A stretch of 64,000 nt of DNA from Scylla paramamosain (lineage: Eukaryota > Arthropoda > Malacostraca > Decapoda > Portunidae), in contig NC_087156.1 of NCBI RefSeq assembly GCF_035594125.1, positions 9,895,065 through 9,959,064 on the forward strand, written 5' to 3'. How positions within the stretch are numbered: the first letter of the stretch is position 1; each line of letters opens with the position of its first letter. This document shows, piece after piece, positions 1 through 14,882 of the stretch. The notes below the pieces were generated by a model. The model saw only the letters and a list, made by a program, of their open reading frames with translations, did not search any database and had not been told where the DNA came from. The position numbers and the translations under genes are program-made.

Positions 1-282
1 TTAGTCAGTGGGATATTAATGCAGCATAATGTTTGCATAATATAAACGTATGCCTCTTCCGTTACTCGTATATTCTTTCGTGATAACAATTACTGTAAGT
101 GAAGAAAATGCATACATAGTGACCTAACTATATTTTTTCTCTCATGGCCTCGTATTTACGGTATGCCATTTTTCAGGCACAATACGTAGTTGTCATTGAT
201 TTCCTAAAACTACTAAATATACCAGAAGACAGACCTACTGACCCATACTTGTAAATATTGTTCCACTCGTAATGTTACACCA

Positions 283-382
<100 letters not shown>

Positions 383-1176
383 ATTAATACAAATAGATGC
401 AATGCAACAAAGCAGCAGAGATTGGGATGCTCATTCTTACAGAACATTATAGTGAACACGTGAGGCAGAGATAAACAGACAGACGCAGACAGACATATTG
501 ATTTAAAAAAGTAACATGTACTTGTTATAAGCAATTCTAAGTGACCATTAATTTCCCGTTCATTCCCATTCATTCAAGCATTTCAGCGTTGAGACGCAAA
601 GGTAGTGTAAGTGTTGAGGCAGCGGTGGTAGTGGCCCCTTCACCTCGCAGCGAGGCAGGAAGGGGAGGCGAGGGACACCAGCAGTGACTGGCCTGAAGGC
701 GCCTTGCGTCCCGCCTCCTCTCTTGCGACCCTTGATTGCCATCATCCATCAATCGCAGCATGACTTGTGCTCCTCCTCTTCAGCCTCACTTAACTACCAC
801 CACGCTTCCCGGAGAAACCGTAACCCTATGCCATCAGAGCCGACAGAGCTGGTTGCATTAAGATCTTTAACTGTTAATATAACGGTGTTAGTATCTACGG
901 GTTCAGGCCTAAAAGCAGAGATAATATTAATATTAGACTGAGGGAGATGGACGACAGATTTACCTTCTGTGAGCGTTTAAAAGTGAATTCTCCAACACTA
1001 GGAAAGAAATTATTGAACTCTTCGGCTTTATCACTTAGATTATAAAAAAAATATAGATAGTGTGTTTATTTTTCTGACTAGGGATAATTTCATTAATGAC
1101 GTTCCATGTGGCCGAAGTGTTCCCTTTACTGCCTTTGAGACGGTTGTGATAATGATGCGCCCTAGTTTTATTATTA

Positions 1177-1545
1177 TTATTTGTTTATTTTTTTGCAATT
1201 TTCTTGGCAGTTTTTTGTCAACTTGTTTTTTATTATCTTACTGATTTTATTACCCGTTGTCATCATATCATCATTAGAATCACCTAGGATAAAGATCCTT
1301 TTATCACGCAGACCTACCATCCTAAAAACATCTTGAATGTAGTCAAATGATGTGGCTAAAGCCTTAGGGTGTCGATATACACAACCAATGATGATGGCCG
1401 GCAACTTCCTGCACTGTATCTTTACCCATACATCCTCCACGCCTGTCGGTCTTGGCACATCTAGGTTAATGACAGAGGGATTGAGGGTACTATGGACATA
1501 CATGCATACCCCGGCTCCTCGGCCATTGTCACATTTAAAAATCAA
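1177..1545 (-). pseudogene. LINE endonuclease (EEP) domain fragment
   Basis: This 122-codon reverse-strand frame contains CDNGRGAGVCMYVHS, GVEDVWVKIQCRKLP, IIGCVYRHP and FILGDSND. These match the middle of an apurinic-type endonuclease of a non-LTR element, where the usual motifs are GGGVCIY, YRHP and GDFND. This endonuclease nicks the target site for target-primed reverse transcription. The N-terminal TETWL and C-terminal SDH motifs are missing here because of truncation and the copy-A deletion. The tail after GNKISKI is out-of-register sequence beyond the deletion. It cannot make an active enzyme. Confidence 0.85.
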
Positions 1546-1769
1546 TCACAATTAAGAATTTCTACGTAACCATCTGGGGTGTTTGCTTGAAGTCATGTTT
1601 CACTCATACATAAAACATCGATATTTCTATCTATTATCAATAACTTTACCTCGTCCAAACTCGATAACAGTGATTGTGCATTAATGTGTTTGACAGTTAG
1701 CGAATCCTTTTTTAACTCCTATATTTCAACAACGGCAGATGCTTCCTTGCCATCATCCTATGCCCTATA

Positions 1770-2514
1770 CTGTTGACGTAAGCGGCTCTTATGACCTAAA
1801 CGTTGACAGCTGCCACATAAGAGTTTGTGGTCAAATCTACAATTTCTTTGAACATGATTGAATTCGCCGCAATTGTAACACCCTGTTTTTTTTTTCTCTC
1901 TCTCTCACTAGCATATTTATTTCTTTCCGTTCTGTAACCATGCTAGTTATCACTGTACGTTTCCTGCGTTTCAAACACCGGTGTTTCTGCACTAGGTGGC
2001 TTGTGTTCCATCTGCCCACTCCTGAGGTGTAGGCGTGGGCTTGATTATAAGCTGTATAGTGTCTGCCATTCAGCGTTCTCCTCAGGGTTGTATCGTGCAG
2101 ACCGGGGCTGAATGCATCCTCCTCTTTGTTCCAGCCTGCCTCATGTTTTCTTGTCATTGCCCTGGCAGGTGTGAGATGAGAAGGACCTCGTGGTTTAGGA
2201 GCAGTGGGGGGCTGATGGGAAGCTTTATGGGTGGGAGACTTTCGGGTGTAAGACTTGCCTTGTTGGGTTGTTCTGCTATGAGCGCATAGGGAAACAATAC
2301 CCGCGTAGGTTTGTGGGCCGCGGGAGCCAGCTCTCAGTTTGTTTGTTTTTTCTCTATGTATGTATAGTGTCGAAATAGCAAAGGCATCGTAGAAAACACT
2401 AATATCTGGAGCTTCATCACTGTGTTTCAGGGAAAATATGAGTAAATCGTGTGAGTCTTGCCGTGGTAGGAAAGACTGCTTCCTGCGGGACCTTATCAAA
2501 AGAGCGTCTGGCAC
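1770..2514 (-). pseudogene. LINE ORF1 (gag-like, CCHC zinc knuckle) fragment
   Basis: The reverse frame from 2,514 to 1,837 encodes a basic, Pro/Ser/Thr-rich protein, including DISVFYDAFAIST and YAGIVSLCAHSRTTQQ. Just downstream, after a frameshift at a short homopolymer/TC run, lies a zinc knuckle: C-YN-C-GEFN-H-VQRN-C at about 1,880-1,838. A second, partial knuckle follows (C-GS-C-QRLG-H, with the last Cys lost). Such ORF1 proteins bind element RNA. Copy B keeps the first CYNC in frame but has lost about 275 bases, including the second knuckle. The start at 2,514 is the first Met in frame and the true N-terminus may lie upstream. Confidence 0.7.
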
Positions 2515-2520
2515 TGGTTT

Positions 2521-2985
2521 GGCAAGCGGTGGGACTAATAAAATAGGATGTCTTTGGTAATGCGTATATAGGAATATTATTGCCTGCGAAACACTACCTT
2601 GGCTTTGCAGTGAGGCTTTTGTATTCAGATGACCGCGGGATCTCTGAAATATGTAGACACAACTATACTAGGCAGGTCCAGTGAAAGGTATCACACTAAA
2701 TGTATTGCTTCATCCAGACGAGTTAGCAGCACAAGCATGAAGTAGGGTGGATCTCACAGGTGTTTGCTTTTGTTGAGATCCTTACCAAGAAGCGGTGACA
2801 TCCAGAACCAACAGCAACTACGAGATCTTTGTGGTCTGTGGAGCCTTTGTTGTTGTTGTTGTTTTGTTGTGTAAGACGACTTTATAGGGAACATCCTGTG
2901 TCCTCGCAGTAACCACACGAAAATGCAGGTATCTAACTAGGAGTAATCAGAGAGTTGTTGTTGTTGTTGTTGTTGTTGTTGTTGC

Positions 2986-3027
<42 letters not shown>

Positions 3028-3522
3028 AACCACAAATGGAGGAAGGTGGATGTGTTGTATTACTGAGCAACAATAAAGAAAGAAGAATAGATGAGTCAGG
3101 CCACCTTGGTGGAGATACTCAAAAGTGACTTTCATGTTTTGTGCCGTGAATACTTTTTATGGCTAGACTGAAGTGGTACTTATTATTTTCTAAGTATATC
3201 CTTGCTATTTTTTTTTTTTTAGATTTTATTTTGCTGCAGGTGTTGTGCATAATTAACATTCTCAGCGTTTCAAGTGTGTTCTGTTTTCAGTGTTGTTTTT
3301 CATGTATCCATGTGTTCTTGCTTGGAGGAATTTGACACGTTTTATTTATGACATTTCGTGTTTTTCTTCAGTATTTATTCTTTCGTTTTTTTGTTCATGT
3401 GTATGTTGTAACTCATGTAGTAAAGGATTTGTGGTGGTTTTGTTTATGATGCTTCATTTTTAGCTCTTTTTAGAATAGTCAAGCTGCATCACTTTCTTAT
3501 GTGGATGTTTTGATATTTTCAG
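2521..3522. other. Intergenic or intronic stretch, no gene recognised
   Basis: No protein family, RNA gene or mobile element is recognisable here. It contains a (GTT)n microsatellite at 2,954-3,022, shortened to about 21 bases in copy B at 28,434-28,454. The stretch is repeated twice in copy B (27,879-29,040 and 29,353-30,440). Confidence 0.6.
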
Positions 3523-3576
3523 GAATGGATGGCAGGTGGTGCCGCGGTGAACACTGCCAACACGTGCAGGAGGAAA
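3523..3576 (+). other. Candidate 54-nt mini-exon, copy A
   Basis: The block is preceded by a T-rich tract ending TTTTCAG and followed by GTGCGT. It reads 2 + 17x3 + 1 bases, so it would be a symmetric phase-1 exon: M-DGRWCRGEHCQHVQEE. Paralogues at 29,048 and 30,442 have Lys in place of Met. The two Cys and the pattern DGRWCRGEHC recall short Cys-rich extracellular modules (the ADAMTS Cys-rich subdomain looks somewhat like this), but that is only a guess. The donor GTGCGT is weaker than the GTGAGT at 29,102. Without a transcript this could be chance. Confidence 0.3.
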
Positions 3577-5847
3577 GTGCGTACCTGTTTCATTACATCA
3601 TGTGCACTCTGTTTTCGAACTCGATGTTAAACTTTTTTTTTCCATGTCAACCGAAACCTGTCTGATGCCTGCCTTTCTCCTGTCTGCTTCCCACGAATCT
3701 ATGAAGGAAAGAAAGGATATGCTTCCATGGTATCGTGTCAGTAGTATTATGCATTCAAGGATTAGTTTAAACCTTTTTCCAGAGCGTTGTTTTGTCTCCA
3801 ATTTTTCTGCCTTCCCAGGGTATATATATGAAAGAAGAATGTAAATTTAGTCTATACTGTTCATTGCAACATCTTACAGGGAAAAAGTTCTTTGAGGATT
3901 AACCGAGAATCTTTTTCAAAGCTATAATTTTTGTATTTCAGTCTTCGTGTGCTTATTTTAGTGTATGCATAGAGAAAAGAAGGATTCGATATCATACATT
4001 TTCTATAATAGTGTCATCTTTATATTTACTTGGAAATTCAGTTGAAACCTAACATTTAGGTATCATTTTTGCGTTCCAATTTTTTTTCGTATGTATCTTT
4101 TGTATGTACGAATATACGAGTAAAGAAAGGAAAGATGCAATTACAAAAAAACTTTCCAGCATAACAGGAATATTCACCTGAGACTTTATTAGGTAACAAA
4201 TATCAGATCTTCTAATTTATCCGTTTATTTATCGTTTACTGTGTTTTAACGTTATGTAGATTAATAATATTTTGCATGTTATGATAAAGTGTCCTTGGAA
4301 ACTATTACTGTAACACATTTCATTTAGTGTGGATTTGATTTCCACGTAAAAAAAAACAAATAAATAAATAAATAAAAATAGAATAAAATAAAATAAAAAT
4401 CTTTCCTTCTATTGAGAAAACATATTTACATTTTCTTTGTTCAATTGGTATTGATATTATTTTTAACTCTGATTTCCCGAGAAGCGTTACTACCATGATA
4501 TTTAGCGTCATAACCTTTGCTGCAGCTTTATTCAAGTAAAATCAAAGAGAGGAAAGCTTGTATTGTTCTGTGAAGTGTTCTTATTTGTCTCTGTGTGTGT
4601 TGATTGTCACCTTGAAAAGTCAAGGTGACGTGGGCCTTGATGACTAGAGCCGGCCCACACTATTTGTCTCCCTTTTTTTAGAGGCTCGTCGTTGTAGATT
4701 TCTGAAAATATTTGTTTCATTACGTTTTTAATTTTCCTTGTCAGCGAATGAAAGAAAATTTATGATTTTCTTTATTATTTAGTAACGTATTGAATATCTT
4801 TGGAGGGATTATTCCCCTAGCGGAGCGAGGGGGCTCTATTTTTGTTACTGCACATCTGTACACCCCACCGCTCCCGCCTGGCCCTGGAGGGTACAACAAT
4901 GATTTGGCCAGGAGCACCTTTTGTTGTCCATTGCATATAAAAATTTCGATTTCAGTTTCCGAAACACTTCTTGGTTGTTAACTTTTGGAGGCGTATCTTT
5001 CTTATTTTACGTAATTTCTTCGTCAGACTCACCTTTTTTGCTGTATTTTGCATATTTCGATTTATCGACATGTGGGCGAAGATTTCTGCCTCGCAACTCT
5101 TGCAACTATCGCCTCATCACTACAGAACGAGTTGGAGGGCGCAAAATGCACGAATTATTTGCCATAACTCACTTCATACACGGAATAGCCAGTCTTGGTT
5201 GACACCATCAGACTCAGACACTTTTTTTTTTCTTTTTGTCTTGAGGGTTTAACACAGTCCTCTGATTCTGTGTTTGTCTTGTCGGATGCAGCAGCGGCGG
5301 GATCTTTTTCCTTCTTCACGGCCAGACGACGAGGACTGGCTTTTTCCTGTTCCTCCTGACACACTCACAATTTACCGGTGAGTGACGGGGACGGAGCTGT
5401 GTACGTCCTTCCATTTTTAGGTTTACATTTAAGTGAAGCCTGTCATGCTTGTCTATGTTATTCCATGTGCATGTAAGGTAAGGCTGCTTGACAAAGTGTC
5501 TGACTCACTGCAGACAGTTGCTTTATGCTGTACTGTAATAAACAAGTTATTTCTCAGTGAGTCACAAAAGTGCCTCTCAGTACGATGTGGTAATGAAAAG
5601 TAGAATATGAAATAAATAGATAATAAATAAGTGAATAAATAAATAAATAAATAAATGGATGGATTAATGCATACCCCAGAGAACATTTCATACCTACTGA
5701 GCTTACCATAGCAAATACACTGATATGCTACAAAAAATGCACACAAGTATATGAAGATGGAAAAAAATGGGGGAAGTCTGTCTTGTGTTGTTATTTCTAT
5801 GGTTACTGCTCTTCTGAATTTGCAATCAGCATGCGTCTCTCCTTTCC
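3577..5847. other. No gene recognised; includes copy-A-only block 3,990-5,583
   Basis: Copy B joins directly from the equivalent of 3,990 to 5,583 at a short CGA microhomology, so 1.6 kb was either inserted in A or deleted in B. The block includes two adjacent hairpins (4,606-4,658). It also holds a 69-codon reverse frame at 5,155-5,364, rich in Lys/Glu/Ala (AVKKEKDPAAAASDK), that I cannot assign. No terminal repeats that would define a transposon were seen. Confidence 0.5.
4606..4658. other. Two adjacent perfect hairpins
   Basis: GTCACCTTG at 4,606-4,614 pairs with CAAGGTGAC at 4,621-4,629 (9 bp, 6-nt loop). GTGGGCC at 4,630-4,636 then pairs with GGCCCAC at 4,652-4,658 (7 bp, 15-nt loop). 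They lie in DNA absent from copy B. Possibly the edge or core of an unrecognised mobile element; function unknown. Confidence 0.6.
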
Positions 5848-6040
5848 CACGCTGACGCTACACAAGACTTTCACCTTTATTCCGTTCCCTTTCAGTAGTC
5901 CAGGAGTGAGTTAAGCAATATCTTCATTCTTTCATCCCCTTCATTGGTAAACTCTGGAATTATCTGCCTGTTTCTGTTTTTTTTTTTTTTTCCCCTTCCT
6001 GTGACTAGTTGTTTTAAGAGTATTGAGGCACTTCCAGAAG
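5848..6040 (+). mobile_element. LINE C-terminal remnant (copy A)
   Basis: Read forward with frameshifts, the sequence gives TFTFIP, then YLHSF, FIGKLWNYLP, SVF and FKSIEALPE. This matches the typical end of a Jockey/CR1-type RT protein, where a WNSLP..VF motif is followed by FKS. A 15-base T run breaks the frame. The better copy B version (31,110-31,290) reads KLWNSLPVSVFSPSCD. Only the last 60 or so residues of the old element remain. No known function. Confidence 0.6.
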
Positions 6041-6405
6041 CATATTTAAATTTTTTATTGTTGACTTTTTTTTTTTTCTGTATGTATGGAAGTGGCAACT
6101 GAAAAGACATTTCTTTGTTCCTCTGTTTGCCATTCGCCAAGAAGATATGAGAGTGTGAGTATAAGTAGTGGCTATATGCAAATGTTACAATACCATTTTA
6201 TACTGACTCTAAATTAAAAATGTATTGCATTGTTTACTGAAGTGTTTCAAGTTGGGCCGTCCAATATCTTTTGCATCTAATTGATTTTTGTGTTCGGCTA
6301 TTTGAAATTTAATTTCTAAAATGCAGTTCCATGTTTTTAAGAAGAATAAAGGGTTGGAGAAAAAAAAAGCTTTCCTGAGTTTTAATAGGTGAATGTTAAT
6401 AACAT
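6041..6405. other. No gene recognised (A/T-rich; possibly LINE 3' UTR)
   Basis: This follows the LINE C-terminal remnant in both duplicate copies and is A/T rich. It may be the old element's 3' untranslated region. No coding signal seen. Confidence 0.4.
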
Positions 6406-6470
6406 TAGTAGTAGTAGTAGTAGTAGTAGTAGTTGTAGTAGTAGTAGTAGTAGTAGTAATAGTAGTAGTA
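6406..6470 (+). repeat. (TAG)n microsatellite, empty site of the CR1 insertion seen in copy B
   Basis: A TAG tract with one TTG and one TAA variant. In copy B the same tract is split into 31,676-31,750 and 34,796-34,815 by a reverse-oriented CR1 element. Copy A therefore shows the probable pre-insertion state. Confidence 0.9.
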
Positions 6471-6763
6471 AAGAGCAGGATTATCAGCTGCAGTGACACC
6501 AATTCAGTTTTTCTATTATTTGTATTTTCTTACTATTATTCCACACCTTGTCAATCCACGCAAGGAAAAAAAAAAGAAAAGAAAAAAATAAAACATATTA
6601 AAAAAGTGAGAGGCAAGACCAGCAAGTGGAACACGCCCTGCCTTCTCCATAGACTTCACGGGTTTACTGCCGCGCTTCCTGCCTGATGATTATACAGTCT
6701 TACGCTGGAGGTGCTTAATGTGGTGCATTTGTGTGAAAGAATTTACTTTTTGCCTTGAATATT

Positions 6764-9220
<2,457 letters not shown>

Positions 9221-9334
9221 AGAGGAGGAGGAGGAGGAGGAAGAGGAGGAGGAGGAGGAGGAGGAGGAGGAGGAGGAGGAGGAGGAGGTGGTGGTGGTGG
9301 TGGTGGTGGACGTGGTGGTGGTGGTGGTGGCGGT
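9221..9334 (+). repeat. (GGA)n-(GGT)n compound microsatellite
   Basis: A run of about 68 bases of GGA changes to GGT, after an A15 run. The copy B counterpart (35,977-36,048) is shorter. Glu-rich, Val-rich and Gly-rich frames across it are artefacts of the repeat. Confidence 0.95.
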
Positions 9335-9610
9335 AGAGTTCATAATTTTTCTGTTCCTCCTCCTTAGGGTGAATTGTAGAGTTTTTTACTCTTCTGAAAA
9401 TTGCACAAGTTTTTCTTTCTTATTGCACAAAATAAAAAAAAAAATCAATAATTCCGAAAAGACGGTATTCAAATTTAAGAGAAAGAAAGCTTTTACACTT
9501 GTCTTATTCATTGTGACGTAACATTCTGAGGTAATTTGTGCGCCCACAGGCAGAGACAAAAGGGTGTTTGAAGTGGACGCTTTTGCTAATGCCGTTATTA
9601 CTCTCTAGTG

Positions 9611-10095
9611 CAGTGGTTTTCATCTCTTTTCAGGCCACGGGCCACTAACAAAAACAAAAAGAAAATGTGGACCCTTTCAATTTTGTTTTAATAGAACTAA
9701 TCAACAATGCAGTTCGTTGGCCAGTGGCCACAGGCACGGTGGTCCACAGCACTTGACGACTCGTGTAGCCGCGTGGGAGCTGACAGAAATGAACAGGATG
9801 GCTCGTCACCTTGACGCGTATAGTACAAGTATGTTCTCAGGCCCTAGTCCCGGATGGCGGCGTGAATCTTGAACATTCGTTGTAGATTAAACTTAGAAGT
9901 GACTCGAAGTATTACCTAACAGCTACAACTTAGACTGTCAATGGTTCTCTTAGATAGAAATGTACTAATAGTAGTTATTCATTTTGATCAAATTGTTCAT
10001 ACTGAATTTTCCATTTAATTTTTATCAGCAAATACAGTAGGCATCCTGTGGACCACCCTAAAGAGTCACTGTGGACCACCAGTTGAGAACCATTT
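9611..10095. mobile_element. Non-autonomous hAT-like DNA element (MITE)
   Basis: The left end starts CAGTGGTTTTCA and the right end, reverse-complemented, starts AAATGGTTCTCAA. Both resemble the widespread hAT terminal repeat beginning CAGTGGTTCTCAA. Flanks are CTCTAGTG (9,603-9,610) and CTCTAGTC (10,096-10,103), an 8-bp target duplication with one mismatch, as expected for hAT. The 485-bp interior has no transposase frame. It lies in a block missing from copy B (9,405-10,140), which is larger than the element, so copy B probably lost it by deletion and is not a clean empty site. Confidence 0.65.
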
Positions 10096-10103
10096 CTCTA
10101 GTC

Positions 10104-11376
10104 AGATTGTTTCATGTGGAAGGGTCAAATAATTTAAAAGGGCTCTTGAGAACTCTTCGGGGCTGAATGTAATGCAGGTCTTGCGAGTGATGCTCGTCAG
10201 AGAGAAGCATGTGTTCTTTAAAATTTCAGTACTTTTTTTTTTCTGTGCGTTGAGTTAGGTATTAATTTACTTTTATGATCAAGTGTCATCTGACTACCAC
10301 TTAATGCTTCCTTGAACTGCCTTACTACGGTTCTTTTCATGGATAAAAATTCCAAATAACGTGTTACATTTCATTTGTGGCATGATTTCCCTTTAAAATG
10401 AATGCAAAGCAATCAATGTGGCACGTTCCATATCCATTATTGTGTCACTTTATTATGCATACAAACACTCCTATTAACGTATCACATCCCGCCCCTGGTG
10501 TGATTCCCCTCACCATGAATACAAAGCAATCCAAACGCTACAGTTCAGCCCTGCTCATGAAACACACGCTCTGATACAACTAGGCTTTTCACTTACTTTC
10601 AGCCCTTGTTTTCTCTTTAATAGTGCGAGAGTTGACTGGCCTCTTCACTCTTTGATCCCTTTCACAGTTAAACTCCGTAATTCTCCCTGATTTTTATCTA
10701 ACTTCCCAAACTTGTTATGACTTGAACTGATCATATATGTTTACTCACCTCCGTATGACTTGAGTTGCTATAAGAGACGAGTATCAAGACACCTTCCTAA
10801 CTAAATGAACCAACCTGATTTAACTCTCTTTTCCATCCACTCTTTACCATGCGGAAATTAAGTGGTATTGTAAACTGTAACCAAATTGTTACCCTTATGA
10901 TCTATTCTAGACTCTAATAAGTGATCTGGAGACTATGATAATAACACGCTCCCTCCACTGCACACCAGCTGTCCGTAATGTATCATGTCCAGTGGCTGTT
11001 AATATAAACTGACGCTCTATTAACCTGTCATCACTAATCAGTAATCATTCACGCACAAGCTCATCCTCGTCACCACAACATCACCATCACCGTCACCATC
11101 ACCACAGCTTACACAACACTCCACCATGATTCTGTCCCATACATCACCCCCGCCACCACTAATCATTCCTATTTAATCTCCCATCCCTCACCACCACCAC
11201 CACCACCACCACCACCACCACACCTCACTCTCAACTTCTCTCATTTTCACGAGCTCCTTTCTTCTCTTCCCTCGCTCCACCATCCTTCATCCTCTCTCCC
11301 TTACGTTCCATCCTTCCTTTTGTCGACATAATGCTTGCAATAGACGCCCTTCCTCTTCCTCCTCCTCCTCCTCCAG
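10104..11376. other. No gene recognised; near-identical between copies
   Basis: From about 10,300 to 11,100 only a couple of differences from 36,280-37,080 are visible. This is far fewer than in other blocks of the duplication. CAC/CCA-rich low complexity lies at 11,060-11,225. No coding frame stands out before the candidate exon at 11,377. Confidence 0.5.
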
Positions 11377-11550
11377 TCCCGTAGTATTAGCAGGGCCTTG
11401 TCTCCCCTCATAAGCAGGGAGCTGTGGGAGGAACTGGAGGGATGCTTATTGGAACATGTCGAAATAGCGTTGCCTAGCCGCCGCCGAGTATAGGAGTGTA
11501 TTGAGGGTGCATTATCTCGGTACAGTGGCGGTGAACGGGGAGATGGATCG
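11377..11550 (+). pseudogene. Candidate 174-nt exon, copy A, broken by a nonsense codon
   Basis: A pyrimidine tract ends CTCCTCCAG at 11,376 and GTGAGT starts at 11,551. Between them is a 58-codon block equal in length to the open block at 37,345-37,518. Here the codon after RRRV is TAG (CAG in copy B). Other differences are one Leu/Val change and two synonymous ones. In a real gene the copy A exon would truncate the protein. The product is not recognised. The start is set by the splice acceptor, not by an ATG. Alternatively neither copy is coding, but matching acceptor, donor and a length divisible by three argue for an exon. Confidence 0.4.
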
Positions 11551-12361
11551 GTGAGTATGTTCAGGCGCAGATAGAGAAATGTGTTGTTGGTATTTAATTA
11601 GATATACTTATAAATAGATGGGTAGATAAACAGTTTAATAAGTAGAAAATAGATTAGATTAATAGATAGATAGACAGACAGACAGACATGGATAATAAGT
11701 ACATAAGTGGGAATATATATTGTTAAATCCCCGTTGTTAGATAAGAAGGTAGAAGTATTAGATAGGGAGAGATACACAGATAAAACATCGACGAATGGAT
11801 AGGTAAGTGAAGAAACACAGGAAGGTAGGATGGTTGAAGAGCAATATACATAAACAAATAAGAAGAAAGTGTAAATGTAAGCGATGAATCAGATAAAGAG
11901 AGAAATTAGCTGTATATTGATGGACAGAACATATAGAAATGCAACTGTAAATCATGGTAAACAAACTAAGATAAATAAAGGTATGTACTATGTTAGAAGG
12001 AAATTACATTAGAGAGTCAGCCAGCATATCAGACATTCAGAAAGCAGCACAGACAAAGACACATAGACAGACTGACTGATGGGTGCATATGCCAAATGAA
12101 ATAGTAAACAAACATACATATATAGAATCATTACAAAAAGAAAAATATCAGAGACTTTGAGGCAGACACTGAATTTCGCATAACGAAGATATATGTATGT
12201 TCATGTTTCGTAAATTGCACACGAGCTATGGATAAAAAAGAGAGATTTTGCATATAAACCTAGAGAAACAAAAGAAAGCAAAACATTATAAAACACAAAA
12301 GAGACAATAAAAAAAAAAACATGAATCCTCCTATCTGTGAATCACGTTGTAGACAGAGGCG

Positions 12362-12363
<2 letters not shown>
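11551..12363. other. No gene recognised; GATA/GACA-rich
   Basis: Degenerate tetranucleotide repeats of the GATA and GACA type occur, for example at 11,663-11,690 and around 12,050-12,075. The copy B version carries an extra 175 bases of the same kind (37,553-37,728). No coding signal. Confidence 0.6.

Positions 12364-12408
<45 letters not shown>
12364..12408 (+). repeat. (CA)n microsatellite
   Basis: A CA tract of about 45 bases; counterpart at 38,485-38,535. Confidence 0.95.
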
Positions 12409-12410
<2 letters not shown>

Positions 12411-12548
12411 TCCTATCGACAAAAATACACACAGTTATCCTGCTAGTCTATGAATTACCTTACCAGAAATGGAAAATGCATAAATGTTATGAATTTTATG
12501 TATTGTTGTGTGGATCACTTCAATTGTGTTGAAATCTTAACGGCAGAA

Positions 12549-12553
<5 letters not shown>

Positions 12554-12620
<67 letters not shown>
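12554..12620 (+). repeat. (GA)n microsatellite
   Basis: A GA tract of 67 bases. The copy B counterpart is about 190 bases (38,686-38,877), a near-threefold length difference since duplication. Confidence 0.97.
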
Positions 12621-12626
<6 letters not shown>

Positions 12627-12732
12627 TTGCAACACAATACACATATGCATGTGTATATCGTGCACACTTTTCTGCCTCTTTCTTCTTTCTTTTATGCGAC
12701 ATTTGGAAAAAGCAAATGTTGAGATAGTGTGC

Positions 12733-12734
<2 letters not shown>

Positions 12735-12807
<73 letters not shown>
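12735..12807 (+). repeat. (GT)n microsatellite
   Basis: A GT tract of about 73 bases. In copy B the same place holds two GT tracts separated by about 190 bases of extra sequence (38,981-39,277). Confidence 0.97.
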
Positions 12808-12808
<1 letters not shown>

Positions 12809-13167
12809 TAATAGACAAACAGACAGTATAGACAAACAGTACAGATACATTAAAATACACAAAATTGCACCTAAGCTGGGGACAGAGACTCCCAAGCAAT
12901 CACGCACCCACCCACACAAGAAAGACAGAAGGTCAAAGATATACTGATATACGTACTGACATACATTCTTCAACTGTTCGGTCAATGTGCTGACGCTACA
13001 CGAACTTACATATTGTACTGTGCATCTCGAAGGAGTAACGCCGGGAGATGACAACGTCCGCCCTTTACTGCTCAGGGAAGCACAGGAACTGAGTGTGTTG
13101 CTGGCTGTTTGTTGGAGTTTCAGGATTCACGAAGGCTGACGAAGAGTTTCAAAAGTAGGAGTGTATT

Positions 13168-14010
<843 letters not shown>

Positions 14011-14882
14011 AGTACCACTTCACTACGTATCGCCTCACGCGGGGAGCAGGGGTGGGAGTGGCACAGGTCTTTCTTCTTTTTCATGCAGTATTCTTTTTTT
14101 TATACCTATGAAGCATAAACACACTTGCAGCCTCCGCTGGTCCCCCTACCCTCTCTCCCTTAATCCCTCCCGACGCCGCCCTTCCTCCCAGTCGGAAGCT
14201 TTCATCCTGCTGATAGGTAGTAAAGCCTGTGTGAAGAAGTGAGTGCTTCACCAGCTTTTTCAATGACATAATTTGATTGATGTCTATGTTGAGAGTGGAC
14301 GTGAATTACGAATAAAGCAATCCGTGGTTCTCTGGGCTGAGTCATTCTCGTGCTGCAGGATGGACAGGTGTAATGTTGTGTTGTTGTTATTGTTGTTGGT
14401 GATGGTGGTGGTGGTGCAGCACAGGGGAGGGTTCCAGGAGGCGGCTCCAGACACAAGGAATGCCCGCCTCTGTAAAGTTCTCTGATCTCACCTACTGCTA
14501 TTTGCACTCCACGACATGCTCCCACAAGTCAACAATTATCTAATTATCACTGTGGGAATGAACGCTCACATTAGAATCAGCAGCAGTTTTTTTATTGAAT
14601 ATTTCGTGCTGCATGAACACAGGAGGGGAAATCATGTGTTGAAATATATTTTGTTTACCGTTGGGGTTTCATGGCGTAGTGACAGTCTTGGGAACCCAGT
14701 GTGTGTGGGATGCCAGCGGTCATATCCCATAGAAAATACAATAAATGAATAACATGATGAAAATAATTCACATGATAATTCTTTAATACATACTGGCGTG
14801 AACATTAGATGGGGAAATAGACCAACTTTACAAAAAAGATGGGGAAGATGGGGAAATAGACCAACTTTAAAAAAAAGAAAAA
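14011..14882. other. No gene recognised
   Basis: A small tandem duplication at 14,811-14,871 (phrase TGGGGAAATAGACCAACTTT repeated) ends in an A-rich run directly before the SINE. Otherwise no feature is seen. Confidence 0.5.

Larger units (their letters stand above)
790..2520 (-). mobile_element. Non-LTR retrotransposon fragment, family 2 (copy A)
   Basis: On the reverse strand the order is ORF1 (2,514-1,837), zinc knuckles (about 1,880-1,770), endonuclease (1,545-1,177), linker, then the start of a reverse transcriptase (about 930-790) reading LTVKDLNATSSVGSDGIGLR. Similarity stops abruptly near 790, before the catalytic RT motifs. Compared with copy B, about 490 bases spanning the endonuclease C-terminus are deleted near 1,190-1,225. 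Order and motifs fit a Jockey/CR1-group LINE; I cannot fix the clade. It is 3'-truncated, frameshifted and dead. A related copy lies at 39,960-41,572. Confidence 0.85.

Noticed and set aside
5155..5364. 69-codon Lys/Glu/Ala-rich reverse frame as a gene
   Set aside because: Protein-like composition, but no family match, no splice or promoter context, and absent from copy B. Noted only.
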